Assembly: GCF_007830265.1 (NCBI RefSeq)
Contig: NZ_VLKE01000001.1
Span: 868,001-932,000, forward strand
Reading direction: 5' to 3'
Origin: Micromonospora olivasterospora
GTDB lineage: Bacteria; Actinomycetota; Actinomycetes; Mycobacteriales; Micromonosporaceae
Length of the DNA stretch: 64,000 nucleotides
Below the pieces are notes generated by a model. That model saw only the letters and a program-made list of their open reading frames with translations, made no database searches and was not told the origin of the DNA. Positions 1 through 8,276 of the stretch are shown piece by piece (the first letter of the stretch is position 1; each line of letters begins with the position of its first letter). Both the position numbers and the translations under genes were made by a program.

Positions 1-196
1 GGACGGCCCGGTGGTCGGCGTGCACATGGTCGGCGCCCGGGTCGGTGAGCTGATCGGCGAGGCGCAGCTCATCTACAACTGGGAGGCGTACCCGGCCGAG
101 GTGGCGCAGCTCGTGCACGCCCACCCGACGCAGAACGAGGCCCTGGGCGAGGCGCACCTGGCCCTCGCCGGCAAGCCGCTGCACGCGCACGCCTGA
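1..196 (+). CDS. lpdA: Dihydrolipoamide dehydrogenase, C-terminal end (partial)
   Basis: Only the last 64 residues are in the window; the gene begins to the left. The reading frame runs from base 2 and contains the dimerisation-domain signature HAHPT followed by NEA, which holds the active-site His and Glu of the pyridine nucleotide-disulphide oxidoreductases. The enzyme (E3) reoxidises lipoyl groups of the 2-oxoacid dehydrogenases with NAD+. The E2 gene for such a complex starts 73 bp downstream on the same strand, so an lpdA-sucB operon is likely. The exact family member (E3 rather than another flavoprotein disulphide reductase) is inferred from this C-terminus and from the neighbour. Confidence 0.85.
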   Translation, partial: DGPVVGVHMVGARVGELIGEAQLIYNWEAYPAEVAQLVHAHPTQNEALGEAHLALAGKPLHAHA

Positions 197-269
197 TCGA
201 GAACTGATACCCGCGGCGTCCGGCGGCAGACGGGCGAGATGCACCAGGGAACGAAGGAGTCTTAGAGAG

Positions 270-2154
270 ATGCCGGTATCGGTCACCATGCCTCGGCTCG
301 GCGAGAGCGTCACCGAGGGCACCGTCACCCGCTGGCTCAAGCAGGAGGGTGACACCGTCGAGGTCGACGAGCCGCTGCTCGAGGTCTCGACCGACAAGGT
401 CGACACCGAGATCCCGTCGCCGGCGGCGGGCGTGCTGAGCCGGATCGTGGTGGGCGAGGACGAGACCGCCGAGGTCGGCAGCGAGCTGGCGGTCATCGCC
501 GGCGAGGGCGAGCCGGCGGGCGGTGGCGCGGCCCCGCAGCAGGAGGAGCCGGCCGCCGAGGCCGCCCAGGCCGCGGCCGAGCCGCAGGCCGAGGCGGAGC
601 AGCCGGCCGTGCAGGAGCCGGCCCCGGCGGCCCCGGCGACCCCGGCCCCGGCCCCGGCGGGCCAGGGCACCCCGGTGAAGATGCCGGCACTCGGCGAGAG
701 CGTCACCGAGGGTACGGTCACCCGCTGGCTCAAGCAGGTCGGCGACACCGTCGAGGTCGACGAGCCGCTGCTCGAGGTCTCCACCGACAAGGTCGACACC
801 GAGATCCCGTCGCCGGTCGCCGGCACGCTGCTGGAGATCAAGGTCGCCGAGGACGAGACCGCGGCGGTCGGCGCGGACCTGGCGATCGTCGGCGCGGCCG
901 GCGCCGCCCCGGCGGAGCAGCCGGCGCCGAAGCCCGAGCCGACGGCGGCGGCCCGGCGCCGAAGCCCGAGCCGAAGGCGGCGGCCCCGGCGCCGAAGCCC
1001 GAGCCGAAGGCGGCGGCCCCGGCGCCGAAGCCGCAGGTTGAGGCCCCGGCCCCGAAGGTCGAGGAGCCGACCCCGGGCGTGTCGTACAACGAGCCGGCGG
1101 CGGAGGCCGAGACGGCGGCCCGGCCCGCGCAGGCCGAGCGGCAGGCGACCCCGGCGGCGCCGACGGCCGCCCCGCAGCGCCCGGCGCCCGCGCAGGGCGG
1201 CGGCGAGGAGGCGGCCGGCTACGTGACCCCGCTGGTACGCAAGCTCGCCAGCGAGCACGGCGTGGACCTGTCCGCCGTGCGGGGCACCGGCGTCGGCGGC
1301 CGGATCCGCAAGCAGGACGTGCTGGAGGCGGCGGAGCGGGCCAAGGCCGCGAAGGCCGCGCCTGCACCGGCCGCCCAGCCGGCCGCCGCGGCGGCCCCGC
1401 CAAGCCGGCCGCGAAGCCGCAGCCGAGCGCGAAGCGCGGCACCACCGAGAAGCTGCCCCGGATCCGCGCGGTCATCGCCAAGCGGATGCAGGAGTCGCTG
1501 CACGAGATGGCGCAGCTCACCACGGTGGTCGAGGTGGACGTCACCAAGGTCGCCAAGCTGCGGGCCCGGGCCAAGGACTCGTTCCAGCAGCGGCACGGCG
1601 TGAAGCTGTCGTTCCTGCCGTTCTTCGCCCTGGCGGCCGTCGAGGCGCTGCAGGCGTACCCGATCGTCAACGCCAGCATGGACCTGGACGCCGGCTCGAT
1701 CACCTACCCCGACGCCGAGCACCTGGGCATCGCGGTGGACACCGAGCGCGGCCTGATGGTGCCGGTGATCCACAACGCCGGTGACCTCAACCTGGGCGGG
1801 CTGGCCAAGCGGATCGCCGACCTGGCCGACCGCACCCGGACCAACAAGATCAGCCCGGACGAGATCGCCGGGGCGACCTTCACCCTGACCAACACCGGCA
1901 GCCGGGGCGCCCTCTTCGACACCCCGATCGTGCCGAGCCCGCAGTCGGCGATGCTCGGCACGGGTGCCGTGGTCAAGCGGCCGGTCGTGGTGAACGACCC
2001 GGAGCTGGGCGAGGTGATCGCGGTCCGCTCGATGGTCTACCTGGCCCTGTCGTACGACCACCGGCTCATCGACGGCGCCGACGCGGCCCGCTTCCTGGTC
2101 GCGGTGAAGGAGCGGCTGGAGGCCGGCAACTTCGAGGCCGAGTTGGGCCTGTAA
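270..2154 (+). CDS. sucB: Dihydrolipoyl acyltransferase E2 (2-oxoglutarate/pyruvate dehydrogenase), interrupted by two frameshifts
   Basis: E2 core of a 2-oxoacid dehydrogenase complex, transferring acyl groups from lipoyl-lysine to CoA. Two lipoyl domains are visible (about residues 1-76 and 132-208), each with the lipoylation motif [12 protein letters not shown] peripheral-subunit-binding domain ([17 protein letters not shown]) and the acyltransferase domain ending in the catalytic signature [10 protein letters not shown] follow. The gene is split over three frames: the frame changes near base 953, where a GGCCCGG occurs in place of the GGCCCCGG seen in the next two copies of the same Ala-Pro repeat, and near base 1399, where CCCCGCCAAG replaces an expected CCCCGGCCAAG. 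Both look like single-base losses in the linkers. Repaired, the protein is about 628 residues and complete. The start ATG at 270 follows AAGGAG. A strong hairpin terminator follows the stop. Confidence 0.85.
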
Positions 2155-2170
2155 CCCGCGGCACGACGAA

Positions 2171-2209
2171 CGAGGGGCGCTCCGGTCACACCGACCGGGG
2201 CGCCCCTCG
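2171..2209 (+). terminator. Hairpin terminator after sucB
   Basis: Arms 2171-2187 and 2193-2209 form a 17-bp stem with a 5-nt loop and one G-U pair, starting 16 bp after the sucB stop codon. There is no U-tract, as is usual for actinobacterial terminators. Confidence 0.75.
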
Positions 2210-2293
2210 CCGTTCCGCGCGGCGCGTCCCGCCCCCGAGGGGACTCCCGCCGAACCCGCACCCGCCCCGTCAGCCGCTGGGCAGAGTGGACGG

Positions 2294-3712
2294 GTGGGCG
2301 GAGGCGGGTGGCGAGGGCGGCTGGGCTCCGCCATGACGGTCGCCCCGGGCGCCCGGGTCGACCGCTTCGAGGTGTTCTTCGACCTGGTCTTCGTCTTCTC
2401 GTTCTTCATCATCACCCGGGCGACCGCCACGCAGCTCAGCGGCCGGTCCCTGCTGCACGGCATGCTGGTGCTCGCGGTGCTCTGGTGGGCCTGGATGATC
2501 CACAGCGTGGTGGCCACCCGGGTCCGGCTCGGCGAGGGCTTCGTTCCCGTGCTGATGGTCGTCGCGATGGCTGCGCTGTTCTGCTTCGCGCTGGGGCTGC
2601 CGCAGGCGTTCGGCAGCCCGCACGGGGGTGCGGCCGGGCCGATCACCGTCGCGGTCAGCTACGTGGTGCTGCGCGCCGTGCACCTGCTGCTCTACCTGCA
2701 CGTCACGCGCGATACCCCGGACGAGCTGCGGCAGCTCATCCGGTTCACCCCGGAACTGGTGATCAGCACCATCCTGCTGATGACGGCCGCGCTGCTCCCC
2801 GGCCGGATCCAGGACCCGAGCGTGGCCGCGCTGGTCCGCGACGGCCTCTGGGTGGCCGTGGTGCTGGTCCAGTACGCCTCGGGACTCCTGATCGGCACGG
2901 GAGGCTGGAAGGTACGGTCGGCGGAGCACTGGACGGAACGCTACGATTTCATCCTGATCATCGCCCTGGGCGAGTCGATCATCTCGGTCGGCGTCGGCAG
3001 CAACCTGATCGGCCAGCCGCCGACCTGGCCGGCGGTCCTCTCCGCCGCACTCAGCATCTTCTTCACCGCGGCGCTGTGGTGGGCCCACTTCGACGTCGTC
3101 GGGCCGGCCGCCCGCATCGCGTTGCACGCCGCCCAGGGCGCGCCCCGGGTGGCGATGGCCAGGGACGCCTACGCGTACCTCTTCCTGCCCATGATCGCGG
3201 GGATCATCCTGTTCGCCCTCGGCGCCGAGGGGCTCGTGCAGGACATCGCCAACCCCCTCGAACCCTTCTACGGCAAGGCGCAGGACACGGACGTGGCGCT
3301 GTTCTTCGGCGGGGTGATCTGCTACCTGATCGGGAACATGCTGTTCCAGCTCCGCACGCTCCGTACGCTGTCCTGGTCCCGGGTCGGCGCCGTGCTGGCA
3401 CTCGCCGCCGGCATCCCGCTCGGCCCGCACCTGCCCGGGTTGGCCGCCCTGGGGCTGTTGACCGTCATCTGTGTGGGCCTCGTGACGGTCGAGGTGCTGA
3501 CCATGGGGGCAGCGCGGCAGGCCCTGCACGATCTGGTGTTCCACGAGCGCACCACGCACGAGGCGTACGAGGCCGCCTACCGTGCCCAGTGGCACGAGGG
3601 GGAGCTGGAGGGCATCAGCGAGCCCGAAGCACTCGCGGAGCCGGAGCAGCTCGGAGAGCTGGAGAAACCGGAGCAGCCGCCGGGCTCCCGGCGCGGGGAG
3701 CGCGGCGGGTAG
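2294..3712 (+). CDS. Low temperature requirement A (LtrA) family membrane protein
   Basis: Polytopic membrane protein of the LtrA family; the family name comes from a Listeria cold-growth locus and the biochemical role is unknown. The N-terminal family motif FEVFFDLVFVFSF (about residues 25-37 of the long form) and the mid-protein motif IIALGESIISVG are both present, and roughly ten to twelve hydrophobic segments can be seen. The C-terminal 40 residues are hydrophilic and Glu/Pro-rich, probably a cytoplasmic tail. The start is uncertain: GTG at 2294 gives 472 residues, but ATG at 2333 gives 459 and still keeps the family motif near the N-terminus. A second, divergent LtrA gene lies at 41372-42670. 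Confidence 0.85.
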   Translation: MGGGGWRGRLGSAMTVAPGARVDRFEVFFDLVFVFSFFIITRATATQLSGRSLLHGMLVLAVLWWAWMIHSVVATRVRLGEGFVPVLMVVAMAALFCFALGLPQAFGSPHGGAAGPITVAVSYVVLRAVHLLLYLHVTRDTPDELRQLIRFTPELVISTILLMTAALLPGRIQDPSVAALVRDGLWVAVVLVQYASGLLIGTGGWKVRSAEHWTERYDFILIIALGESIISVGVGSNLIGQPPTWPAVLSAALSIFFTAALWWAHFDVVGPAARIALHAAQGAPRVAMARDAYAYLFLPMIAGIILFALGAEGLVQDIANPLEPFYGKAQDTDVALFFGGVICYLIGNMLFQLRTLRTLSWSRVGAVLALAAGIPLGPHLPGLAALGLLTVICVGLVTVEVLTMGAARQALHDLVFHERTTHEAYEAAYRAQWHEGELEGISEPEALAEPEQLGELEKPEQPPGSRRGERGG

Positions 3713-3788
3713 GCTCCGTGGCAGCGTCGCGGTGCACCCGGCAAGGAGACCGCCGAGGGCATGGAGGCGCGGGACGTACGGGACAGAC

Positions 3789-4298
3789 GTGCACCCTTCC
3801 CCCGAGCCGGCCGACCGCCTCCTGGCGCTCGGCCACCAGTTGATCGAGATTCACCTCTGGCTCCGCGAGGAGCTGGCCCGGCTCCGCGAGAGCCTCGACC
3901 CCGGGGCCGACCCTGACCGGGGCGCGCTGCGCAGCCTGCGGGCGCACTGTCTCACCTTCTGCGCCGCCCTGACCCGGCACCACACCGGCGAGGACGCGGG
4001 CGCGTTCCGGGTGCTGGCCGAGGAGGCGCCCGAGCTGCGTCCGGTCCTCGACGAGCTGGCCCGCGACCACCGGATCGTGGACGGGATCGTGCGCCGGGTC
4101 GAGGAGCTGGTCGCCGACCCGCCGGGCGGCGACCCGGCGGCCACGGACCGGGTACGCGCGGAACTGGACGGCCTCGGCGCCCTGCTCGGGTCGCACTTCA
4201 CCTACGAGGAACGCAAGCTCGTCGGCGCGCTCGACGCGCTGCGCGGCCGGGCGGGCGACACGGAGAAGCTGTTCGGCGTTGCCCCGCCTGCCTGGTGA
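3789..4298 (+). CDS. Hemerythrin HHE domain protein
   Basis: Predicted soluble four-helix-bundle protein of about 169 residues in the hemerythrin/HHE cation-binding family, which binds a di-iron centre. Metal-ligand-type residues are visible in the expected order: His in GHQLIEIH, HHTGEDAG in helix 2, ARDHRIVDG in helix 3 and SHFTYEER in helix 4. The GTG at 3789 is chosen because the sequence upstream in this frame is Arg/Ser-rich and overlaps the preceding LtrA gene. Possible roles include oxygen, NO or iron handling; the sequence does not decide between them. Confidence 0.8.
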   Translation: MHPSPEPADRLLALGHQLIEIHLWLREELARLRESLDPGADPDRGALRSLRAHCLTFCAALTRHHTGEDAGAFRVLAEEAPELRPVLDELARDHRIVDGIVRRVEELVADPPGGDPAATDRVRAELDGLGALLGSHFTYEERKLVGALDALRGRAGDTEKLFGVAPPAW

Positions 4299-4342
4299 CG
4301 GGCCGGCAGCGGCAGGACCGCCCCGCGGCGCGGCTGGCGCGG

Positions 4343-4480
4343 CGGACGGTTCAGGCGTACCGGTTCGCGTTTGGATCTTACTGCCGGGGCAGGAGCGGAT
4401 GGTTCTCGCGCATGCGGGAGCGGCTCGTGTCGCCTACAACTGGGCGCTTACCCGGCTCTGGCGCACGCATGGGCGCGGGA
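4343..4480 (+). pseudogene. TnpB/OrfB-like transposase N-terminal remnant (IS200/IS605 type)
   Basis: A short decayed fragment resembling the N-terminus of IS605-family TnpB proteins. VQAYRFA is read in one frame, then after a frame change GQERMVLAHAGAARVAYNWA (4390-4450) follows in another, matching the usual family pattern of a basic YRF-type strand followed by Q-E-x-L-x3-H-A-G-A-A-R-x-A-Y-N-W. After that the similarity disappears into Arg-rich noise. No terminal hairpins or target sites were recognised. This is a fossil only. Confidence 0.5.
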
Positions 4481-4792
4481 ACGGACGCGGGAGAGTCGGC
4501 GCGGTCAGGTCGCCCGGCCACCGGCGGGCCGTCCCGTCCCTGCGTCCAACGGGTGCCCCGCCGCGGCCTGCGCGTGACGGCGGGGCGCGTGCCTCCGCCG
4601 GTCTCGGTGTCGCGGAGCGGGCGGGCGGGCCCACGGCCGGTCTCCCTGCGCCTTCGCGGCCGGGGCGACGGTGGTGGCTCATCCGCACCGGCGTACGGAG
4701 GACCCACCGGCGTGATCGGTCAACACCGCCCCCAGCAGCGCGGGCGCATGGACGGGGCAGCTCCATAGGGGGCGGAAGGATGCCGGCTGGCA

Positions 4793-4840
4793 GGCGGATT
4801 CGGCGGTCGGCGGATTCGGCGGTCGGCGGATTCGGCGGTC
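4793..4840. repeat. Three tandem copies of a 16-bp unit
   Basis: The unit GGCGGATTCGGCGGTC is repeated exactly three times at 4793, 4809 and 4825, followed by the beginning of a fourth degenerate copy. It lies about 58 bp before the LLM oxidoreductase start. Confidence 0.9.
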
Positions 4841-4897
4841 GGCAGAATCCGGCCTGGCGGGCTGGCCTCGCGGGCGTCGACCCCGGACGCTGGGCCG

Positions 4898-5830
4898 ATG
4901 GCGACCTTCTCCCTGCAGTCCACGCCCACCGACGGCGCGAGCTGGCTCGACCTGGCCCGGCGCGCCGAGGCGGCCGGCTTCGACGCCCTGCTCGCCGCCG
5001 ACCACCCAGGCTCCTGCGGGAACCCGTTCGTGGCACTGGCCGCCGCGGCGGCGGTGACCAGCACGATCGGGCTCGGCTCGTACGTGTCGAACCTCGGCGT
5101 CCGCGAGCCGATGCTGCTCGCCACCGACGTGGCCACCCTCGACCTGGTCTCCGGCGGGCGGGCCCGGCTGGGCGTCGGCGCCGGTCACACCCCGGCCGAG
5201 TGGCGCGCCGTCGGCCGGGAACGCCCCGACGTCGCCGGCCGGGTACGCCGCTGCGTCGCCGCCACCGAGGCCGTCCGCGCCCTGCTCGACGGCGAGGAGG
5301 TCACCGTGGACACCCCCGGCCTGACTGTGCACGCGGCCAAACTGGAGTCGCCCCGACCGGTCCAGGACCGAATCCCGCTCACCGTCGGGGCGTCCAACTC
5401 GACCCTGCTGCGCTGGGCCGGTGCGCAGGCCGACGTCGTCGGGCTCGCCGGCCTCGGCCGTACCCTCGCCGACGGCCACATGCACGAGACCCGCTGGCGC
5501 GCCGACGAGATCGAGGCGCAGCTCGCCTGCGTCGCCGCCGGCGCGGCCGGCCGGGCCGAACCGCCGCCGCTGGAGGCGCTGGTGCAGCGCGTGGTGGTGA
5601 CCGACGACGCGGAGGCCGCCGCCGCGGAGCTGGCCGAGCGTACCGGCCTCACCGTCGCCGAGCTGCTGGCCGCGCCGTTCGTGCTGATCGGCACCGAGGA
5701 CGAGATCGTCGCGGCCGTCGCGGAACACGAGCGCCGCTGGGGCATCACCCGCTTCGTGGTACGCACCGACGCGCTGGACCCGCTCGCCCCGGTGCTGAGT
5801 CGCCTGTCGACCGAAGCGACGCGTAGCTGA
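4898..5830 (+). CDS. LLM-class F420-dependent oxidoreductase
   Basis: Luciferase-like monooxygenase family protein of 310 residues, with the (beta/alpha)8 pattern seen in F420-dependent oxidoreductases. The usual family order is visible: WLDLARRAEAAGFDALLAADH near the N-terminus, TSTIGLGSYVSNLGVREPMLLA in the middle, and DLVSGGRARLGVGAGHTPAEW. This last block is typical of the actinobacterial TIGR03621-like subgroup, and F420 dependence is inferred from family membership. The substrate is unknown. The ATG at 4898 has no clear ribosome-binding site. A perfect hairpin follows the gene. Confidence 0.85.
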   Translation: MATFSLQSTPTDGASWLDLARRAEAAGFDALLAADHPGSCGNPFVALAAAAAVTSTIGLGSYVSNLGVREPMLLATDVATLDLVSGGRARLGVGAGHTPAEWRAVGRERPDVAGRVRRCVAATEAVRALLDGEEVTVDTPGLTVHAAKLESPRPVQDRIPLTVGASNSTLLRWAGAQADVVGLAGLGRTLADGHMHETRWRADEIEAQLACVAAGAAGRAEPPPLEALVQRVVVTDDAEAAAAELAERTGLTVAELLAAPFVLIGTEDEIVAAVAEHERRWGITRFVVRTDALDPLAPVLSRLSTEATRS

Positions 5831-5898
5831 TGTCCGCGTACGTGACACAGCAGCACGTCCAACTCGCCATGCGAGCGTGAACAGCTCCCGCCGCGCGG

Positions 5899-5924
5899 CG
5901 GGGCCGTGCTGCAACACGGCCCCG
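5899..5924 (+). terminator. Hairpin terminator after the LLM oxidoreductase
   Basis: Arms 5899-5908 and 5915-5924 form a perfect 10-bp stem around the 6-nt loop CTGCAA, 68 bp after the stop codon. Confidence 0.65.
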
Positions 5925-5957
5925 ACTCCTGGCCACGAATCTCGCACTAGCGCCGAG

Positions 5958-5976
5958 AGGTTTGTTGTGGAAACCT
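5958..5976. promoter_or_regulatory. Inverted repeat just before the membrane protein-regulator operon
   Basis: AGGTTT (5958-5963) and AAACCT (5971-5976) are separated by 7 bp and end 6 bp before the ATG at 5983. The local sequence is the most AT-rich of the intergenic region. It could be an operator for the winged-helix regulator encoded by the second gene of the operon; this is inference from position. Confidence 0.4.
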
Positions 5977-5982
5977 ATTGGC

Positions 5983-6678
5983 ATGACTACCGACTCGGTA
6001 CCCGCCGGCGGCGACCCCCGCCGGCTGCTGTACGACGTGCGTACCCTCGCCCACCGGGTGCGCGTCGACCAGCGGATGACCTGGGTCGCGCTGCTGGCGC
6101 TGGCCGCGGTGACGCTCGCGGGGATCCCGTTCGACTGGTTCGGCATGAGGGTGCACTGCCACCCCGACGGCAGCTGCCAGTTCGCGCGCCGGGGCGTGCT
6201 GTACTACTGGCCGCCGGCGCTGCTGCTGGCGTACACGGGCATCGCCGTCTGCTATGTGCGGGCCGCGCGGGCACGGGGGCTGGGCGCCCGGGTCCTGCCC
6301 TACACGATCACCGGTGCCGCGACGACCGCCGTGTTCACCGCCGCATGGGTGGCCGCCGCCCTGTACTTCCCGAGCCACCCGGCGCCGATGCACCCGCTCC
6401 CGTACTGGTGGTTCGTGCTGGATCGGCTGGTCGCACCGTGGGGCATGATCGGGCTCGCGTTGCTGGTACTGGCGCGGCTGGAGCGCAACCTCGGGCTACT
6501 GCTGTTCACCGCCGGCTACCTGGCGTTGGTGCTGCTGGTCCTGCCGATGGACTCAGGCTGGGGGCCGCCCCACTGGGGACTCCGGGCACAGTTCGCGGTG
6601 CCGCAGCTCGTCAGCGGCATTGTGCTGCTGCTGGGCGCGGCCGGCTTCGCGGCCGCCCGACGACGGCGGCACCGGTGA
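5983..6678 (+). CDS. Hypothetical polytopic membrane protein
   Basis: Protein of 231 residues with about six hydrophobic segments. The first loop, between segments one and two, carries two Cys and a His (MRVHCHPDGSCQFARRG), which may be an extracytoplasmic disulphide or metal-binding loop. A second loop contains FPSHPAPMHPLPYWWF. The ATG at 5983 is chosen because it lies just after the AGGTTT inverted repeat and no upstream coding signal is convincing. The stop codon overlaps the GTG start of the following regulator (GTGA), so the two are probably translationally coupled. No family was recognised. Confidence 0.7.
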   Translation: MTTDSVPAGGDPRRLLYDVRTLAHRVRVDQRMTWVALLALAAVTLAGIPFDWFGMRVHCHPDGSCQFARRGVLYYWPPALLLAYTGIAVCYVRAARARGLGARVLPYTITGAATTAVFTAAWVAAALYFPSHPAPMHPLPYWWFVLDRLVAPWGMIGLALLVLARLERNLGLLLFTAGYLALVLLVLPMDSGWGPPHWGLRAQFAVPQLVSGIVLLLGAAGFAAARRRRHR

Positions 6679-7031
6679 CGGCCGTGACCGGCACCCCGGA
6701 CCCAGCTGCCGCGCACCCGGTCACCGGGCTGGACGACGTCGTGCACCAGCGGGTGCGACTCGGCATCCTCACCATCGCGCACGAGGCCCGCCGCGTCGAG
6801 TTCGGCTACCTGCGCACCCAGCTCGACCTGACCGCCGGCAACCTCTCCAAGCACCTGAGCGTGCTCGAGGCGGCCGCCCTGATCGAGGTCGAGAAGGGCT
6901 ACGAGGGCCGCCGCGGCCGCACCTGGATCACCCTCACCCCCGCCGGCACCGCCGCCCTCGCCGAGGAGATCGAGCGACTGAAACTGCTCATCGCACGAGT
7001 CGAGACCCCCAACACCCCGACGGACCGGTGA
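6675..7031 (+). CDS. Winged-helix transcriptional regulator (ArsR/MarR-like)
   Basis: Protein of 118 residues built around a winged helix. The helix-turn-helix reads LRTQLDLTAGNLSKHLSVLE, with the typical N-L-S-K-H-L recognition helix, and the wing contains GRRGRTWITLTPAG. A short C-terminal helix (EEIERLKLLIARV) probably dimerises. This matches the small HTH_34-type regulators usually found beside a membrane protein. The GTG start overlaps the upstream stop codon, so it is cotranslated with the membrane protein. It probably controls its own operon, perhaps through the inverted repeat at 5958-5976. Confidence 0.85.
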   Translation: MTAVTGTPDPAAAHPVTGLDDVVHQRVRLGILTIAHEARRVEFGYLRTQLDLTAGNLSKHLSVLEAAALIEVEKGYEGRRGRTWITLTPAGTAALAEEIERLKLLIARVETPNTPTDR

Positions 7032-7057
7032 CCACCGATCGGTGGCCATGCGCACCG

Positions 7058-7354
7058 TCAGGCGAGCGTGTCGTAGTAGCGAATCTTCTCGCGCAGGTGG
7101 TCGTACTGGTGCTGAAGCAGGCGCATCTGCTCCTCCACCCGCTCGGCGTACCGGCACATCTCGGCGATCGGCATGCCGGTGTCGCGCAGACAGCGGAACA
7201 GCCCCAGCCAGCTCAGGTCCTCGTCGGTGAACACCCGTCGCCCGCCGGAGGTGCGGGCGACGTCGCTGAGCAGGCCGATCTTCTCGTAGTAGCGGAGCGT
7301 GTCGAGGCTGAACCCGCTGCGGCGAGCGGCCTCCGACGGCGGGTACCCGATCAT
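7058..7354 (-). CDS. MerR-family transcriptional regulator (short)
   Basis: MerR-type DNA-binding protein of 98 residues. The N-terminal winged helix reads PPSEAARRSGFSLDTLRYYE followed by GRRVFTDEDLSWLGLFRCLR, the canonical MerR pattern. The C-terminal dimerisation coil (EEQMRLLQHQYDHLREKIRY) is about 20 residues shorter than in full-length relatives, and no cysteines or effector domain are present. The start codon at 7354 lies exactly where a divergent aldo/keto reductase remnant begins. MerR and aldo/keto reductase genes are often neighbours in actinobacteria, so the pair is probably ancestral and damaged. Confidence 0.8.
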   Translation of the reverse strand: MIGYPPSEAARRSGFSLDTLRYYEKIGLLSDVARTSGGRRVFTDEDLSWLGLFRCLRDTGMPIAEMCRYAERVEEQMRLLQHQYDHLREKIRYYDTLA

Positions 7355-7356
7355 CG

Positions 7357-8145
7357 ACCGACGGCGAGTCGGTCCGCACGATCCACCGCGCCCTGGACCT
7401 CGGGGTGACCCTCTTCGACACGGCCAGCAACTACGGCGCCGGGCACAGCGAGCGCGTCCTCGGCCGGGCCCTGGCCGGACGGCGGGACCGGGCGGTGATC
7501 GCCACCAAGTTCGGCAACCGCGCCGACGAGGCGACCCGCGAGTGGACGGGCACCGACGCCGCCCCGGCGTACGCGGCGCTCGACCTGGTCGACACCCTGG
7601 AGGGCCTGGTCGCCCAGGGCAAGATCCGGGCGTACGGCTGGAGCACCGACAACCCGGACTCGGCGCGGGCGTTCGCCGGGGCGGGGCCGCACTGCGCCGC
7701 GGTCCAGCACGACGAGTCGGTGCTGCTGGACAACCCGGCGACGTTCGCCGTGTGCGACGAGCTGGACCTGGCCAGCATCAACCGGGGTCCCCTCGCGATG
7801 GGCCTGCTCACCGGCTCGGACCGGGCCGTCGGGCGGGACGACGTACGCGGGATGGCGCCGGACTGGCTGGTCTGGTTCACCGACGGCCGGCCGACGCCCG
7901 AGTGGTCGGCCCGGGTCGCCCGGATCCGGGACGCCCTCACGGCGGACGGCCGCACGCTGGCGCAGGGCGCGCTCGGGTGGCTGCTGGCGCGCAGCCCCCG
8001 GACGGTGCCGATCCCCGGCTGCCGGACGGTGGCGCAGGCCGAGGAGAACTTCGCCGCGCTCGCCCTCGGCCCGCTGCCCGCGGACGCGTACGCCGAGGTG
8101 GAACGCCTACTGACGGACCTCCGCCCAACCCCCGCCGCGCGCTGA
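7357..8145 (+). pseudogene. Aldo/keto reductase remnant, N-terminus and internal segment lost
   Basis: The frame is open from about 7357 (DGESVRTIHRALDLGVTLFD) to the TGA at 8143-8145 and clearly belongs to the aldo/keto reductases: DTASNYGAGHSERVLGRAL holds the catalytic Asp and Tyr, and IATKFG holds the Lys. The first 35-40 residues with strand 1 are missing, replaced by the divergent MerR gene. About 30 residues between EWTGTDAAPAY and LVDTLEGLVAQGKIR are also missing, which removes the strand carrying the catalytic His. The C-terminal half with the cofactor-binding segment TVPIPGCRTVAQAEENF is intact. A GTG at 7405 could start a 246-residue product, but it would not fold as a complete barrel. 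Confidence 0.75.
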
Positions 8146-8157
8146 CCGGGCCCCACC

Positions 8158-8238
8158 CCTCCGCGATCTTGCACTTCTGGCCCGGATACATCAGACATAA
8201 CGCCCATAACAGGGGCCGAAAGTGCAAGATCGCGGAGG
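8158..8238. repeat. Perfect 19-bp inverted repeat (intergenic palindromic element)
   Basis: Arms 8158-8176 and 8220-8238 are perfect complements; their core reads CCGCGATCTTGCACTT. They enclose 43 bp of unusually AT-rich sequence (ATACATCAGACATAAC). The element sits between the aldo/keto reductase remnant and the epimerase gene, so it may also terminate transcription. Similar palindromes are, to my knowledge, scattered through Micromonospora genomes. Confidence 0.85.
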
Positions 8239-8276
8239 TGGGCCGCGCGTGGGGGCGCGTACCGGAAGATGGGGGC

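Larger units (their letters stand above)
4299..4897. other. Gene-poor interval with a decayed transposase fragment and tandem repeat
   Basis: About 600 bp between the hemerythrin stop and the LLM oxidoreductase start contain no convincing intact gene. The interval holds the TnpB-like fragment and three perfect tandem 16-bp units. The open frames crossing it are Arg/Gly/Pro-rich and change composition abruptly, as expected of non-coding GC-rich DNA. Confidence 0.6.
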
